From an uncultured Bacteroidales bacterium (lineage in GTDB: Bacteria > Bacteroidota > Bacteroidia > Bacteroidales > UBA932), in contig CALUPG010000001.1 in the NCBI GenBank assembly GCA_944322565.1, forward strand, positions 124,001-188,000: 64,000 bases of DNA. The letters are read 5' to 3'. Under the pieces are notes generated by a model. The model saw only the letters and a list, made by a program, of their open reading frames with translations. It was not told the DNA's origin and searched no databases. The translations under genes and the position numbers were made by a program. Shown here piece after piece: positions 17,090-25,295 of this stretch. Each line of letters starts with the position of its first letter. Within the stretch, counting starts at the first letter, position 1.

Positions 17090-17668
17090 TCAGATGACCT
17101 CTATCAGTTCGGGACTTATAGTTGCAAGAGCCACGGCGATTACCCCTTCAATAGCTATCACAACCCGTTTGTCCCTGGCTCCCTTTACCTTAAGAAAAAT
17201 ACCCTCATAACCTTCAAATTCACCTGCGATTATCCGCACCCTCGTTCCGGCGGAAAGATTGACCTCGTCTTCACCGAACCAGAGAAGTTTGTCATCGTAT
17301 GTCCCGGTCACCGCAATAAAAAGTTTCATCTGGTCTTCCGGCACGACTATTTTGGTCCCGGAACGGTGGTCTACGATATACTGGAGATATGGCATCTTCT
17401 GCTTGACGCGCTGAATATCGGACAATACCGTGCGGACAAAGACAAGACCTCTGACAACAGGGACAAGTTCCCTTACTTTTCGGCCATGGCGAATCCTGCT
17501 TGACCAGCGCATCGGAATATAATTCTCGATTCCTTCTGCATCAAGATTTTTCTTGGCCTTGAGTTCCCTGCGGTATGTTACCCGCATGGCGAACCACTGT
17601 ATCTTTTCCGGAATTTGCGGTACCATTGCATCAGCAGAGATAAAGCCCCGGGGCTTTGAGGCCCACAT
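17090..17668 (-). CDS. UpxY-like NusG-family transcription antiterminator
   Basis: 192 aa. The NusG N-terminal domain starts near residue 24 (WFAMRVTYRRELKAKKNL, then ENYIPMRW) and the C-terminal KOW-like domain contains GTRVRIIAGEFEGYEGIFLKV. Such proteins head capsular polysaccharide operons in Bacteroides, where they let RNA polymerase read through the leader of their own operon. This is the first gene of the locus, matching that role. No UpxZ-like partner is seen. The ATG at 17668 is used; one at 17626 is also plausible because the first 14 codons lie over a GC-rich palindrome. Confidence 0.88.
   Translation of the reverse strand: MWASKPRGFISADAMVPQIPEKIQWFAMRVTYRRELKAKKNLDAEGIENYIPMRWSSRIRHGRKVRELVPVVRGLVFVRTVLSDIQRVKQKMPYLQYIVDHRSGTKIVVPEDQMKLFIAVTGTYDDKLLWFGEDEVNLSAGTRVRIIAGEFEGYEGIFLKVKGARDKRVVIAIEGVIAVALATISPELIEVI
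17642..17657. repeat. 16-bp perfect palindrome at the 5' end of the UpxY-like gene
   Basis: AAAGCCCCGGGGCTTT reads the same on both strands. It lies within the first codons of the UpxY-like frame if the 17668 start is used, or in the leader if translation starts at 17626. It may be part of an RNA hairpin or a protein site in the operon leader. Confidence 0.8.
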
Positions 17669-17725
17669 AAAACATTGAGCCCCAAATAATTATAACCGAC
17701 AACAGGGAAGAAGGTCATTATTTTA

Positions 17726-17733
17726 CCCCCCCC
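17726..17733 (-). repeat. G8 homopolymer in the leader of the polysaccharide operon
   Basis: Eight C on the plus strand (G8 in the transcript direction), about 60 bases upstream of the UpxY-like start. It could lie in the promoter or untranslated leader; slippage here could alter expression of the whole locus. Between 17669 and 17803 I see no gene and no clear TAnnTTTG element. Confidence 0.85.
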
Positions 17734-17803
17734 ACACACATCATTACGGATTTATCCTGATTGTCTCTCAGGAAAGGCAAAATTAGCAAATATTATATTA
17801 AAA

Positions 17804-17835
17804 ACAAAAGGGAGGAAGCACGCCGGCATCCTCCC
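17804..17835 (-). terminator. Rho-independent terminator after the OmpA-family gene
   Basis: GGGAGGA (17810-17816) pairs with TCCTCCC (17829-17835) around a 12-base loop, followed on the minus strand by TTTTGTTTTT. It lies about 40 bases beyond the stop codon and separates the OmpA-family gene from the polysaccharide locus. Confidence 0.8.
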
Positions 17836-17876
17836 GATTATATCTGTTTCAAAAAGTTATCAACCCCTGTGATGCT

Positions 17877-19109
17877 CTATTCAAGCACTACGCATCTGTT
17901 GAGAAGCGGATCCCCCCATCTGTCGACATCCGAGCCTGCCGCCTTGATTACGAGACGCTCTGCCGGGATGTTGTACTTGGTCTGGAGAAGATTGTATACA
18001 TATTCAACCCTCATCTGGCTGAGCTGCTGGTTGCGCTTCTTCGATCCTGTCTGCTTGTCAGCATATCCGGTAAGAGTGAACACCTTGTCCTTGTCCTGCT
18101 CAATCACATTCTTGATATAGAAGTCAAGATGGAAAAGCTCCTGCTTTGAAAGTGTTGTCTGACCTATCTGGAAGAATACTGCGCCAGGAGTCACATCCAG
18201 CATAATCTTCTTCTCGACTACTTTCGGCTGCTCTTCCATTTCCTTAAGCCGGGCCTTGAGCGCATCGTTTTCTTTCTGAAGTTCATCGTTATTGTTCTTG
18301 GCCTCCTGATTGTCAGCTACGAGAACCTCGTTATTTGTCTGAAGTGTTCCCACCTGATTTTCAAGAGCCTCCCTGTTGGAGCGTCTGAAACCCGTCCGGC
18401 CAAGATTGATGGCAACTCCGAATGTTGCGGATGTCATGCCGGCCACTCCTCCATGCGATGATGCTGGCTGGGAATCAAATCCTTCCTTGACAATCATCTG
18501 ATGGAACTCAAGAGTGAGGTTCACTCTGTTGCTGAGACGGATATTATTGAGGAGACCGACTCCTACCGCAAGCTCGTTGTTCTTCCAATCGACTCCGGAC
18601 TTGTAGGACCGTGCGTAGCCGGCGGAAAGGAACGGAACGAAGTTCCAGAGCCTTGTCTCTTTGTAGCCGCTGATTGCATTGGACAGATTCCACATTACAT
18701 CTCCATGGATGTACATCGTACCGAAACTGTTTTTGTACAGGCCATTGTCATAAGGTTCATCCGAAGAGAAATTATACTGGTTTTCAGACCAGGACGCACC
18801 CATCAGCCCCTTATATCCGATACGGACACCCACACTCGGAGTAAGCCACTTGCCGATATTTATGTCAAGTGACGGAGCGAGGCGTCCGCCGAATGATCCC
18901 GGGACCTTGAAGTCATGCTCATATATGTTCACACCGCCGCCAACTCCGACCCATACATTGTCAAACAGTCTGTTTGTCTCATATGGACCACGTACAATCT
19001 TGCCGTTTTCATCACGGTTGTTGTCCTCTTGTGCACAGACTCCCGTTGCTGCAAAGCCTGACACCAAGAGAGCCAGGACACATGCACAAAAAACACGCAT
19101 AGTTTTCAT
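17877..19109 (-). CDS. OmpA-family outer-membrane protein
   Basis: 410 aa. A signal peptide ends at GVCAQ (about residue 27). Residues ~50-240 look like an outer-membrane beta-barrel with alternating aromatic strands. Residues ~250-295 form a coiled-coil (NQVGTLQTNNEVLVADNQEA, KENDALKARLKEMEEQ). The last ~110 residues are an OmpA C-terminal domain (DFYIKNVIEQ, LTGYADKQTGS, LSQMRVEYVYNLL) that would bind peptidoglycan. The final segment reads LLNRCVVLE, with Cys where Arg is common in NRRV motifs. It should link the outer membrane to the cell wall. A good promoter precedes it and a terminator follows, so it is monocistronic. Confidence 0.88.
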   Translation of the reverse strand: MKTMRVFCACVLALLVSGFAATGVCAQEDNNRDENGKIVRGPYETNRLFDNVWVGVGGGVNIYEHDFKVPGSFGGRLAPSLDINIGKWLTPSVGVRIGYKGLMGASWSENQYNFSSDEPYDNGLYKNSFGTMYIHGDVMWNLSNAISGYKETRLWNFVPFLSAGYARSYKSGVDWKNNELAVGVGLLNNIRLSNRVNLTLEFHQMIVKEGFDSQPASSHGGVAGMTSATFGVAINLGRTGFRRSNREALENQVGTLQTNNEVLVADNQEAKNNNDELQKENDALKARLKEMEEQPKVVEKKIMLDVTPGAVFFQIGQTTLSKQELFHLDFYIKNVIEQDKDKVFTLTGYADKQTGSKKRNQQLSQMRVEYVYNLLQTKYNIPAERLVIKAAGSDVDRWGDPLLNRCVVLE

Positions 19110-19122
19110 GATATTTAAATTT

Positions 19123-19155
19123 GCTAAATTCTAATATGCTAAATTCTAATATGCT
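19123..19155. repeat. 15-bp direct repeat in the ompA-type leader
   Basis: The unit gctaaattctaatat occurs twice in tandem (19123-19137, 19138-19152) plus three bases of a third copy. It lies in the untranslated leader between the promoter and the OmpA-family start and may affect mRNA structure or ribosome loading. Confidence 0.8.
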
Positions 19156-19164
19156 TTAAGTCGG

Positions 19165-19195
19165 CAAATTTACAACAAAAAATTTATATTCCAAT
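19165..19195 (-). promoter_or_regulatory. Bacteroidota-type promoter of the OmpA-family gene
   Basis: On the minus strand TAAATTTG (19172-19165) is a perfect TAnnTTTG -7 element, preceded after exactly 19 bases by ATTG (-33, at 19195-19192). It predicts a start of transcription near 19158 and a leader of about 50 bases. Confidence 0.65.
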
Positions 19196-19227
19196 TTAAT
19201 CTGAAAAAATTGAAATTCAGAATTTTC

Positions 19228-20094
19228 TTAAGCATCGGTTCTCCCTTTCTTTCTTGAGTTCAGGAAGCATTCAATGGTGTTTTCCATAAGGCAGCAGATT
19301 GTCATAGGGCCCACGCCACCGGGCACCGGGGTTATGACGGATGCCTTAGGCTCAACGGCAGCAAAGTCCACATCGCCGCATAGCCGGCCTGTCTCAGGGT
19401 CCCTGTTGACACCGACATCAATGACAACCGCTCCGTCGGAAACCATGTCGGCAGTCACGAATTTCGGACGGCCGATGGCAACGACAAGAATCTCTGCCTG
19501 CCGTGCAAGTTCAGGAAGATTCCTCGTCCTGCTGTGCGCTATGGTGACTGTGGCATTTCTGTCCAGAAGAAGCTTTGCCACCGGAAGACCGACAATGTTG
19601 CTGCGGCCGATGACCACCGCCCTCTTGCCTTCAATCTCCACTCCTGCAGCCTTGAGCATCTTTATGATGCCTTTCGGTGTACATGGAAGTATGCACGGCT
19701 GTTTCTGCCACAGGGCTGCCACATTGAGCGGATGAAATCCGTCCACATCCTTATCTCTGGATATCGTCTCTATGACCTTGGCTTCGCTGATATGCGCCGG
19801 CAGCGGCAGCTGGACGAGGATGCCGTCGACAGTGTCATCGGCATTAAGCTGTCTGATGAGGTCCAGAAGTTCATTTTCAGAAATATCGGCAGGCCGGCGT
19901 ATTGTAGTGTTTCTGATGCCGACGACTTCCGAGGCCTTGGCCTTTCCTGTCACATAGGATATGCTGGCAGGGTCATCTCCGACAAGGATTACAACAAGAT
20001 GGGGAACGCGTCCGTATTTTTCCGGGAATGTCGCCACTTCAGCCGCCATGTCAGCCTTAAGCCTCGCCGAAAGTTCTTTTCCGCTTATTGTCAT
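19228..20094 (-). CDS. folD: Bifunctional methylenetetrahydrofolate dehydrogenase / methenyltetrahydrofolate cyclohydrolase
   Basis: 288 aa, the usual FolD length. Signatures are SYVTGKAKASEVVGI (catalytic Tyr and Lys), DGILVQLPLPAHI and DVDGFHPLN, then the NADP-binding block VVIGRSNIVGLPVAKLLLDR and PVPGGVGPMTICCLMENT. It interconverts methylene-, methenyl- and 10-formyl-tetrahydrofolate in the cytosol. The 10-formyl form is the one-carbon donor for two purine steps, one of which is PurH encoded nearby. That explains its place at the end of the pur gene run. Confidence 0.96.
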   Translation of the reverse strand: MTISGKELSARLKADMAAEVATFPEKYGRVPHLVVILVGDDPASISYVTGKAKASEVVGIRNTTIRRPADISENELLDLIRQLNADDTVDGILVQLPLPAHISEAKVIETISRDKDVDGFHPLNVAALWQKQPCILPCTPKGIIKMLKAAGVEIEGKRAVVIGRSNIVGLPVAKLLLDRNATVTIAHSRTRNLPELARQAEILVVAIGRPKFVTADMVSDGAVVIDVGVNRDPETGRLCGDVDFAAVEPKASVITPVPGGVGPMTICCLMENTIECFLNSRKKGRTDA

Positions 20095-20191
20095 TGGATG
20101 TATTTTATATGTCTCTTCTATTGTAATTTATTATCTGAGCATGCAAAGGTCTCATTTGTACCTGGAGGAATCTATCCTGCGCCGAAAGAGG

Positions 20192-21469
20192 TCATTGCAG
20201 CACCCTCCAGCCTATGTCTCTGCGCCAGAAAAGATTGTCACACCTGATCTTGTCAACTGCAGCCAAGGCTCTGTCGCGGGCCTGAAGCAATGTGTCTCCG
20301 GAGCCGATGACCATCAGCACACGGCCTCCGGAAGTAACTGTCCTCCCGTCCCTGATGGCTGTTCCCATGTGATATATGCGCACTTGCGGGTCTGAAAGTG
20401 CATCTTCGAGGCCTTCTATAGGGAATCCCTTTTCGTATGAGGCCGGATAGCCCTTTGATGCCATCACGAAGCCCACCGATGACTTCTGCTCCCACTTGAT
20501 TTCAGGCATGGCGGAGCCGTCGGCTATAGCCGAAAAGATATCGTAAATGTCTGTCTTGAGCAGCGGCAGCACGACTTCCGTCTCCGGGTCGCCGAAACGG
20601 CAGTTGAACTCGATGACCTTGATGCCGGACGGAGTCTTCATCAGGCCTCCGTAGAGTACGCCCCTGAACGGGCGGCCTTCCTTCACCATCGCAGAAGCAA
20701 CGGGCTTCATGATATGCTCCATCGCATATTCCTTGTCCTCTTCCGTGATGAAAGGAAGCGGGGAATATGCACCCATTCCTCCCGTATTCGGGCCCTTGTC
20801 CCCTTCATATGCTCTCTTATGGTCCTGTGAAAGTGCCATCGGCCAGACTCTCTCCCCGTCCACGAAGCACATGAACGAGAATTCCGGACCGGTCAGGAAC
20901 TCCTCGACGACTACCTTGCCCTTGCCGAACTTGTCGTCAAGAAGCATGTCCCTGAGGGTATGGTCAGCCTCTTCTAATGTCTCCGGAATGACCACGCCCT
21001 TGCCGGCGGCAAGGCCGTCATATTTCAGCACTACAGGGAACGAGCCCCTGCTTACATATTCGAGTGCCTCATTGTAGTCTTCGAATGTATGGTATGCCGC
21101 AGTTGGAACATTGTATTTGGCCATCAGCCGCTTGGCAAAATCCTTGCTTGACTCGATGACGGCGGCATCCCTGGCCGGGCCGAAGATTCTCAGCCCAGCA
21201 GCAGTGAAGGCATCAGTGATACCGGCAGCAAGCGCCACTTCCGGGCCAACGACAGTGAGGTCCACGCCCTTTTCCAGGGCAAAGTCCCTGAGCTGCTCCA
21301 CCTGCGTGTCTTTCAACGGAACGCATTCAGCCTGTGCGGCAATTCCCGCATTGCCCGGTGCGCAATAGATTTTCCCGACCTGCGGTGAACGGGACAACGC
21401 GTCCACGATAGCATGGCAGCGTCCGCCTCCGCCTACTACCAGGACAGCCACTTCCCTGGGATGCTCCAT
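20192..21469 (-). CDS. purD: Phosphoribosylamine-glycine ligase (GAR synthetase)
   Basis: 425 aa from the ATG reading MEHPREVAVLVVGGGGRCHAI, matching the family length of about 425-430; an in-frame ATG at 21550 would add 27 unneeded residues. ATP-grasp blocks include KYDGLAAGKGVVI, VEEFLTGPEFSFMCFV, RAYEGDKGPNTGGMGAYSP and FNCRFGDPETEVVLPLL. It joins glycine to phosphoribosylamine, step two of purine synthesis. The N-terminal loop reads GGRCHA where most PurD proteins have GGREHA, an unusual Glu-to-Cys change. It lies just downstream of purH. Confidence 0.95.
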   Translation of the reverse strand: MEHPREVAVLVVGGGGRCHAIVDALSRSPQVGKIYCAPGNAGIAAQAECVPLKDTQVEQLRDFALEKGVDLTVVGPEVALAAGITDAFTAAGLRIFGPARDAAVIESSKDFAKRLMAKYNVPTAAYHTFEDYNEALEYVSRGSFPVVLKYDGLAAGKGVVIPETLEEADHTLRDMLLDDKFGKGKVVVEEFLTGPEFSFMCFVDGERVWPMALSQDHKRAYEGDKGPNTGGMGAYSPLPFITEEDKEYAMEHIMKPVASAMVKEGRPFRGVLYGGLMKTPSGIKVIEFNCRFGDPETEVVLPLLKTDIYDIFSAIADGSAMPEIKWEQKSSVGFVMASKGYPASYEKGFPIEGLEDALSDPQVRIYHMGTAIRDGRTVTSGGRVLMVIGSGDTLLQARDRALAAVDKIRCDNLFWRRDIGWRVLQ

Positions 21470-21556
21470 TCCAATGCCTTTCAGATGTTTTGTATAGACC
21501 GCAGCATGGCCGTCAGGCCCGGGCTGCAGATGGTTTACGACGACTTCCATAGCGAT

Positions 21557-23107
21557 TCAATGCTTGAAATGTCTGTTGCCTGTGAAGAGCATGGCTATGC
21601 CGTGTTCGTTGGCCTTGGCTATGGAATCGTTGTCGCGGATGCTTCCGCCGGGCTGCACGATTGCCTTGACCCCGTATTCTGCGGCGAGGGCCACGCAGTC
21701 ATCGAACGGGAAGAAGCCGTCTGAAGCGAGGACGAGACCTGCTTCCCTGACATCCTTGCCTTCCGCAGAGAATGTGGCTGCTGCCTGCTTGAGCGCAATC
21801 TCAGCCGAGCCGATGCGGTTCATCTGTCCGGCTCCCACGCCGAAGGTCATGCCGTTCTTGACCACAACAATCGCGTTGGACTTCACATGCTTGACGATGC
21901 GCCATGCGAAATTGAGGTCATCCATGTCACCGGCCTGAGGCTTTGTATCAGTGACGCACATTTCAGGTACCACCGTCCTGGTCCTGGTGTCCTGGTCCTG
22001 GACGAGGAGACCGCCGTTGACACTGACATACTGTTTTCTCACCTTGTCATCCCTGGTCATGTCAACCTTGAGCAGACGGAGATTCTTTTTTGTGCGGAGA
22101 AGCTCCAGAGCCTCCGCAGAGAACGAAGGAGCCATCACTATTTCAAGGAACACCGGCTTGAGAAGCTCTGCCGCAGCAAGGTCCACTTCCCTGTTGAAGG
22201 CCACTATTCCGCCGAAGATGCTGACCTTGTCTGCCTCAAATGTCTTCTGCCATGCCTCCAGGGCATCTTTTCCGACTGCGGCTCCGCACGGATTCATGTG
22301 CTTGAGTCCGACGCAGAAAGGCTCGTCGAATTCCCTTACTATATTGAGGGCTGCATTTGCATCCTGGATATTGTTGTAGGAGAGTTCCTTGCCGTTGAGT
22401 TGCTGAGCTGTGGCAAGGGAGAACGGAACTTTTTCCATTGAGGCATAGAACATCGCCTCCTGATGAGGATTCTCCCCGTATCTGAGCGACTGCTTCAAGT
22501 CATACTCGAGGAAAAGCTTTTCATTGAGCCCGGCCTGCTTCCTCATGTATGAGGCTATCATCATGTCATACTCTGCCGTATGGGTATAGGCCTCGGCTGA
22601 CAGACGGAGTCTGGTCTCTGCCGTAGTGTTCCCCGTCTCACGGATTTCGTCAATGATTTTCTGATAGTCCTCCGGATGGCAGACTACAGTGACATCCTTC
22701 CAGTTCTTTGCCGCACTGCGGAGCATTGAAGGGCCGCCGATGTCGATGTTCTCGATGGCATCCTCCATGGTCACATCCGGCTTTGATATTGTCTCCCTGA
22801 ACGGATAGAGGTTGACGCATACAAGGTCGATATATTCTATTCCGTTTTCCTGAAGCTGCCTGCGGTGACTCTCAAGGTCCCTGCGGCCGAGAAGTGCCCC
22901 GTGAACCTTCGGGTGAAGGGTCTTGACCCTTCCGTCGCAGATTTCCGGAAATCCGGTTACCTCACTGATGCTGATGATTTTGAGTCCTGCTTCCTGAAGA
23001 AGTTTCATGGTACCTCCGGTGGCGATGATTTCCCACCCGAGAGACTCAAGCTGACGGGCGAATTCTACCACGCCCGTCTTATCGCTTACTGAAAATAAAG
23101 CTCTCAT
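21557..23107 (-). CDS. purH: Bifunctional AICAR transformylase / IMP cyclohydrolase
   Basis: 516 aa, full length. The N-terminal IMP cyclohydrolase domain (about 1-195) begins MRALFSVSDKTGVVEFARQL and has the GGT and DGRVKTLHPKVHGALL blocks. The AICAR transformylase domain follows with LRYGENPHQEAMFY, SYNNIQDANAALN and VGLKHMNPCGAA, ending in the conserved F-RHFKH tail. It catalyses the last two steps to IMP using 10-formyl-tetrahydrofolate. It sits between purM (44 bases) and purD. Confidence 0.97.
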   Translation of the reverse strand: MRALFSVSDKTGVVEFARQLESLGWEIIATGGTMKLLQEAGLKIISISEVTGFPEICDGRVKTLHPKVHGALLGRRDLESHRRQLQENGIEYIDLVCVNLYPFRETISKPDVTMEDAIENIDIGGPSMLRSAAKNWKDVTVVCHPEDYQKIIDEIRETGNTTAETRLRLSAEAYTHTAEYDMMIASYMRKQAGLNEKLFLEYDLKQSLRYGENPHQEAMFYASMEKVPFSLATAQQLNGKELSYNNIQDANAALNIVREFDEPFCVGLKHMNPCGAAVGKDALEAWQKTFEADKVSIFGGIVAFNREVDLAAAELLKPVFLEIVMAPSFSAEALELLRTKKNLRLLKVDMTRDDKVRKQYVSVNGGLLVQDQDTRTRTVVPEMCVTDTKPQAGDMDDLNFAWRIVKHVKSNAIVVVKNGMTFGVGAGQMNRIGSAEIALKQAAATFSAEGKDVREAGLVLASDGFFPFDDCVALAAEYGVKAIVQPGGSIRDNDSIAKANEHGIAMLFTGNRHFKH

Positions 23108-23151
23108 AATATGGCTGTGTTTGCTTTCAATTCATTCTGAGACCTGTAGGG

Positions 23152-24186
23152 TCAATCCTTCATCCTTATGTCTACTCCCGGACGGTCCGTGACACGGCCG
23201 ATGACGGAAGCCTTCTCCCCGTGTGACTCAAGGATGGCAATGGCCTTTTCCGCTTCGGAAGCGTCGAGGGCGAGGACCATGCCTATGCCCATGTTGAAGA
23301 TATTGAACATTTCGCGGTGTGCGACTTTCCCGTATTTCTCAAGAAGCCTGAATATCGGAAGAATCTCCCATGAACCTTCCTGAATCTCAATTCCCTGACC
23401 GTCCTTGAGGATACGCGGGATATTCTCGTCAAATCCGCCTCCGGTAATGTGGGCGACTCCATGCACATCGCAGCTGCGGATGACATCGAGCACCTGCCTG
23501 ACATATATTCTTGTCGGGGTGAGGGCTACTTCCCCGAGCACCTGTCCGCCAAGCTCCGGATATGAAGACCTGAGGTCCAGTCCCGCATCGGCAAATATCT
23601 TGCGCACAAGGCTGAAGCCATTGGAATGCACACCGGACGAAGCTATGCCTACAAGGACATCTCCGGCCTTCACTTTGCTGCCGTCGATAAGCTTCGACTT
23701 CTCCACTACACCGGTGGTAAATCCGGCTATGTCGTATTCTCCGTCCGAATACATTCCGGGCATTTCGGCGGTCTCGCCGCCGACAAGGGCACATCCTGCC
23801 TGACGGCATCCTTCTGCGACACCGGCAACTATGGCCTCGATTTTTTCCGGCTCGTTATGCCCGACGGCTATGTAGTCAAGAAAGAAAAGCGGTTCCGCCC
23901 CCTGGGCAAGAACATCATTCACGCACATTGCCACAGCATCAATTCCTATGGTGTCATGCTTGTCCATCGCAAAGGCGAGCTTGAGTTTGGTGCCCACTCC
24001 GTCAGTGCCGCTGACCAGCACAGGTTCCTTTACATTCAGGGAGGAAAGGTCGAACATTCCTCCGAATGAGCCTATGTTGCCCATGACACCTGCACGCGCC
24101 GTAGAGGCCACATGACTTTTGATTCTGCGGACCACCTCGTAACCTGCCTCAAGGTTGACCCCCGCCTTTTCATAACTGACTGCCAT
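23152..24186 (-). CDS. purM: Phosphoribosylformylglycinamidine cyclo-ligase (AIR synthetase)
   Basis: 344 aa, normal length. It shows the PurM start [58 protein letters not shown] and the [14 protein letters not shown] block. It closes FGAM to aminoimidazole ribonucleotide with ATP, directly after the PurL reaction. A good -7 element lies about 85 bases upstream of the start, so purM may begin its own transcript with purH and purD. Confidence 0.97.
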   Translation of the reverse strand: MAVSYEKAGVNLEAGYEVVRRIKSHVASTARAGVMGNIGSFGGMFDLSSLNVKEPVLVSGTDGVGTKLKLAFAMDKHDTIGIDAVAMCVNDVLAQGAEPLFFLDYIAVGHNEPEKIEAIVAGVAEGCRQAGCALVGGETAEMPGMYSDGEYDIAGFTTGVVEKSKLIDGSKVKAGDVLVGIASSGVHSNGFSLVRKIFADAGLDLRSSYPELGGQVLGEVALTPTRIYVRQVLDVIRSCDVHGVAHITGGGFDENIPRILKDGQGIEIQEGSWEILPIFRLLEKYGKVAHREMFNIFNMGIGMVLALDASEAEKAIAILESHGEKASVIGRVTDRPGVDIRMKD

Positions 24187-24268
24187 ATCTGTATTGTGTT
24201 TATTAATCCCGATGGTATTGTCCGGTTGTATCGGATGTATTATTCTTTGATGGTATTATTCAATCCTG

Positions 24269-24276
24269 CAAATATA
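24269..24276 (-). promoter_or_regulatory. Probable -7 promoter element upstream of purM
   Basis: On the minus strand TATATTTG is a perfect TAnnTTTG element about 85 bases before the purM start. No clear -33 TTTG is present at the 19-base spacing, so this is a moderate call. The leader between it and purM contains repeated ATACCATC-like words. Confidence 0.45.
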
Positions 24277-24309
24277 ACATATTTATCGCAGAATGCATAA
24301 TGCACAATT

Positions 24310-24359
24310 CCTCGCTTCACCTCGCTTCACCTCGCTTCACCTCGCTTCACCTCGCTTCT
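24310..24359. repeat. Tandem repeat of a 10-bp unit (five copies)
   Basis: The unit cctcgcttca occurs four times exactly and a fifth time with one changed base, in the 199-base gap between the pantothenate kinase gene and purM. It lies upstream of the probable purM promoter. A 10-bp period would place each copy on the same face of the DNA helix, and copy number could vary by slippage. Confidence 0.95.
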
Positions 24360-24385
24360 CTCATCACATCTCTGCCATGAATGCC

Positions 24386-25213
24386 TCACCGGCAGGCATT
24401 CCCGGGCAGGCAGCTCAAGGCGGCGCCTATTGCCGTCCTGTATTCGGGATATTCCGGTATATGCACCCGGATGCCGTACAGGGCCTCAATTCTGTCATAC
24501 AGAGGCCTGCTCTGCGGCAGCATAGGGAGATTTCCTATCAGCACAAAATCCTTTATGCCGGTATTGTATGCCACAAGATTTGCGGCACTGCCTATTGTCT
24601 GGAGTACCATGTTGATGAGTCCGGCTGCAATATCTTCGGGAGCGGCATTGGCCTCGGCTTTTCCGAAATTCGAGGCTGTCACTCCGTACGGAAGCCCCGG
24701 TATCTCCGTCTTCGAGATGTCCCGGATCTGCAGGTCGACTCTTGAGGTATCCCCTTTCAATGCCATGCCGACTGTCTGGCGGATGTCATGCGAATGAAAG
24801 ATTATCCGGGAAAGGCCCTGCAGAGTGCCTCCGCCGATGGCCATGCCTCCGACATGCTTTATCGCATCCCCGTCCACCTTTATGAAAGATGTGCCCGTCC
24901 CCATGCTCACGACAATCATCCTGTCCAGCCCGCTGCGGTATTTCGCCCCGAGGGCATTCGCCATGAATTCATCCGTCCTGGCTGTGGGCCGGCCATACAG
25001 GCTGCCGTCAACATACGCACTTCCGACACCCGTGAGCATCACCTGTTCCACCGAGTCAAGGTCTATGTGATTGTCATAAATATACTTGCCGAATGCTCCG
25101 AAAAGGGAAGTAATCGGATCGGCTGCGGTGATGAACTGCGGGGAGCATACTTTTCCATTCTCTATTCCTACAATTTTCGTGGTACTCCCGCCGACATCAA
25201 TTCCTACTACCAT
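24386..25213 (-). CDS. Type II pantothenate kinase
   Basis: 275 aa. It is an ASKHA-fold kinase of the Fumble/PanK-II group: GIDVGGSTTKIVGI near the start binds phosphate, VSMGTGTSFI and GGMAIGGGTLQGLSRII follow, and the second-domain block is NLVAYNTGIKDFVLIGNLP. It phosphorylates pantothenate, the first step to coenzyme A, and type II enzymes are usually poorly inhibited by CoA. Many Bacteroidota instead carry the type III enzyme CoaX, so this form deserves note. It sits between purF (82 bases) and purM, without an obvious pathway link. Confidence 0.85.
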   Translation of the reverse strand: MVVGIDVGGSTTKIVGIENGKVCSPQFITAADPITSLFGAFGKYIYDNHIDLDSVEQVMLTGVGSAYVDGSLYGRPTARTDEFMANALGAKYRSGLDRMIVVSMGTGTSFIKVDGDAIKHVGGMAIGGGTLQGLSRIIFHSHDIRQTVGMALKGDTSRVDLQIRDISKTEIPGLPYGVTASNFGKAEANAAPEDIAAGLINMVLQTIGSAANLVAYNTGIKDFVLIGNLPMLPQSRPLYDRIEALYGIRVHIPEYPEYRTAIGAALSCLPGNACR

Positions 25214-25295
25214 GGCATCATTTCTTTACGGATATCTTCAAAAATATGTTTCTTCCCGGATATGTCAGAGCTCAATATGTTCTGTTGCTGATATG

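Noticed and set aside
24310..24359. CRISPR array
   Set aside because: The units are only 10 bases and directly tandem with no spacers, and no cas gene is present.
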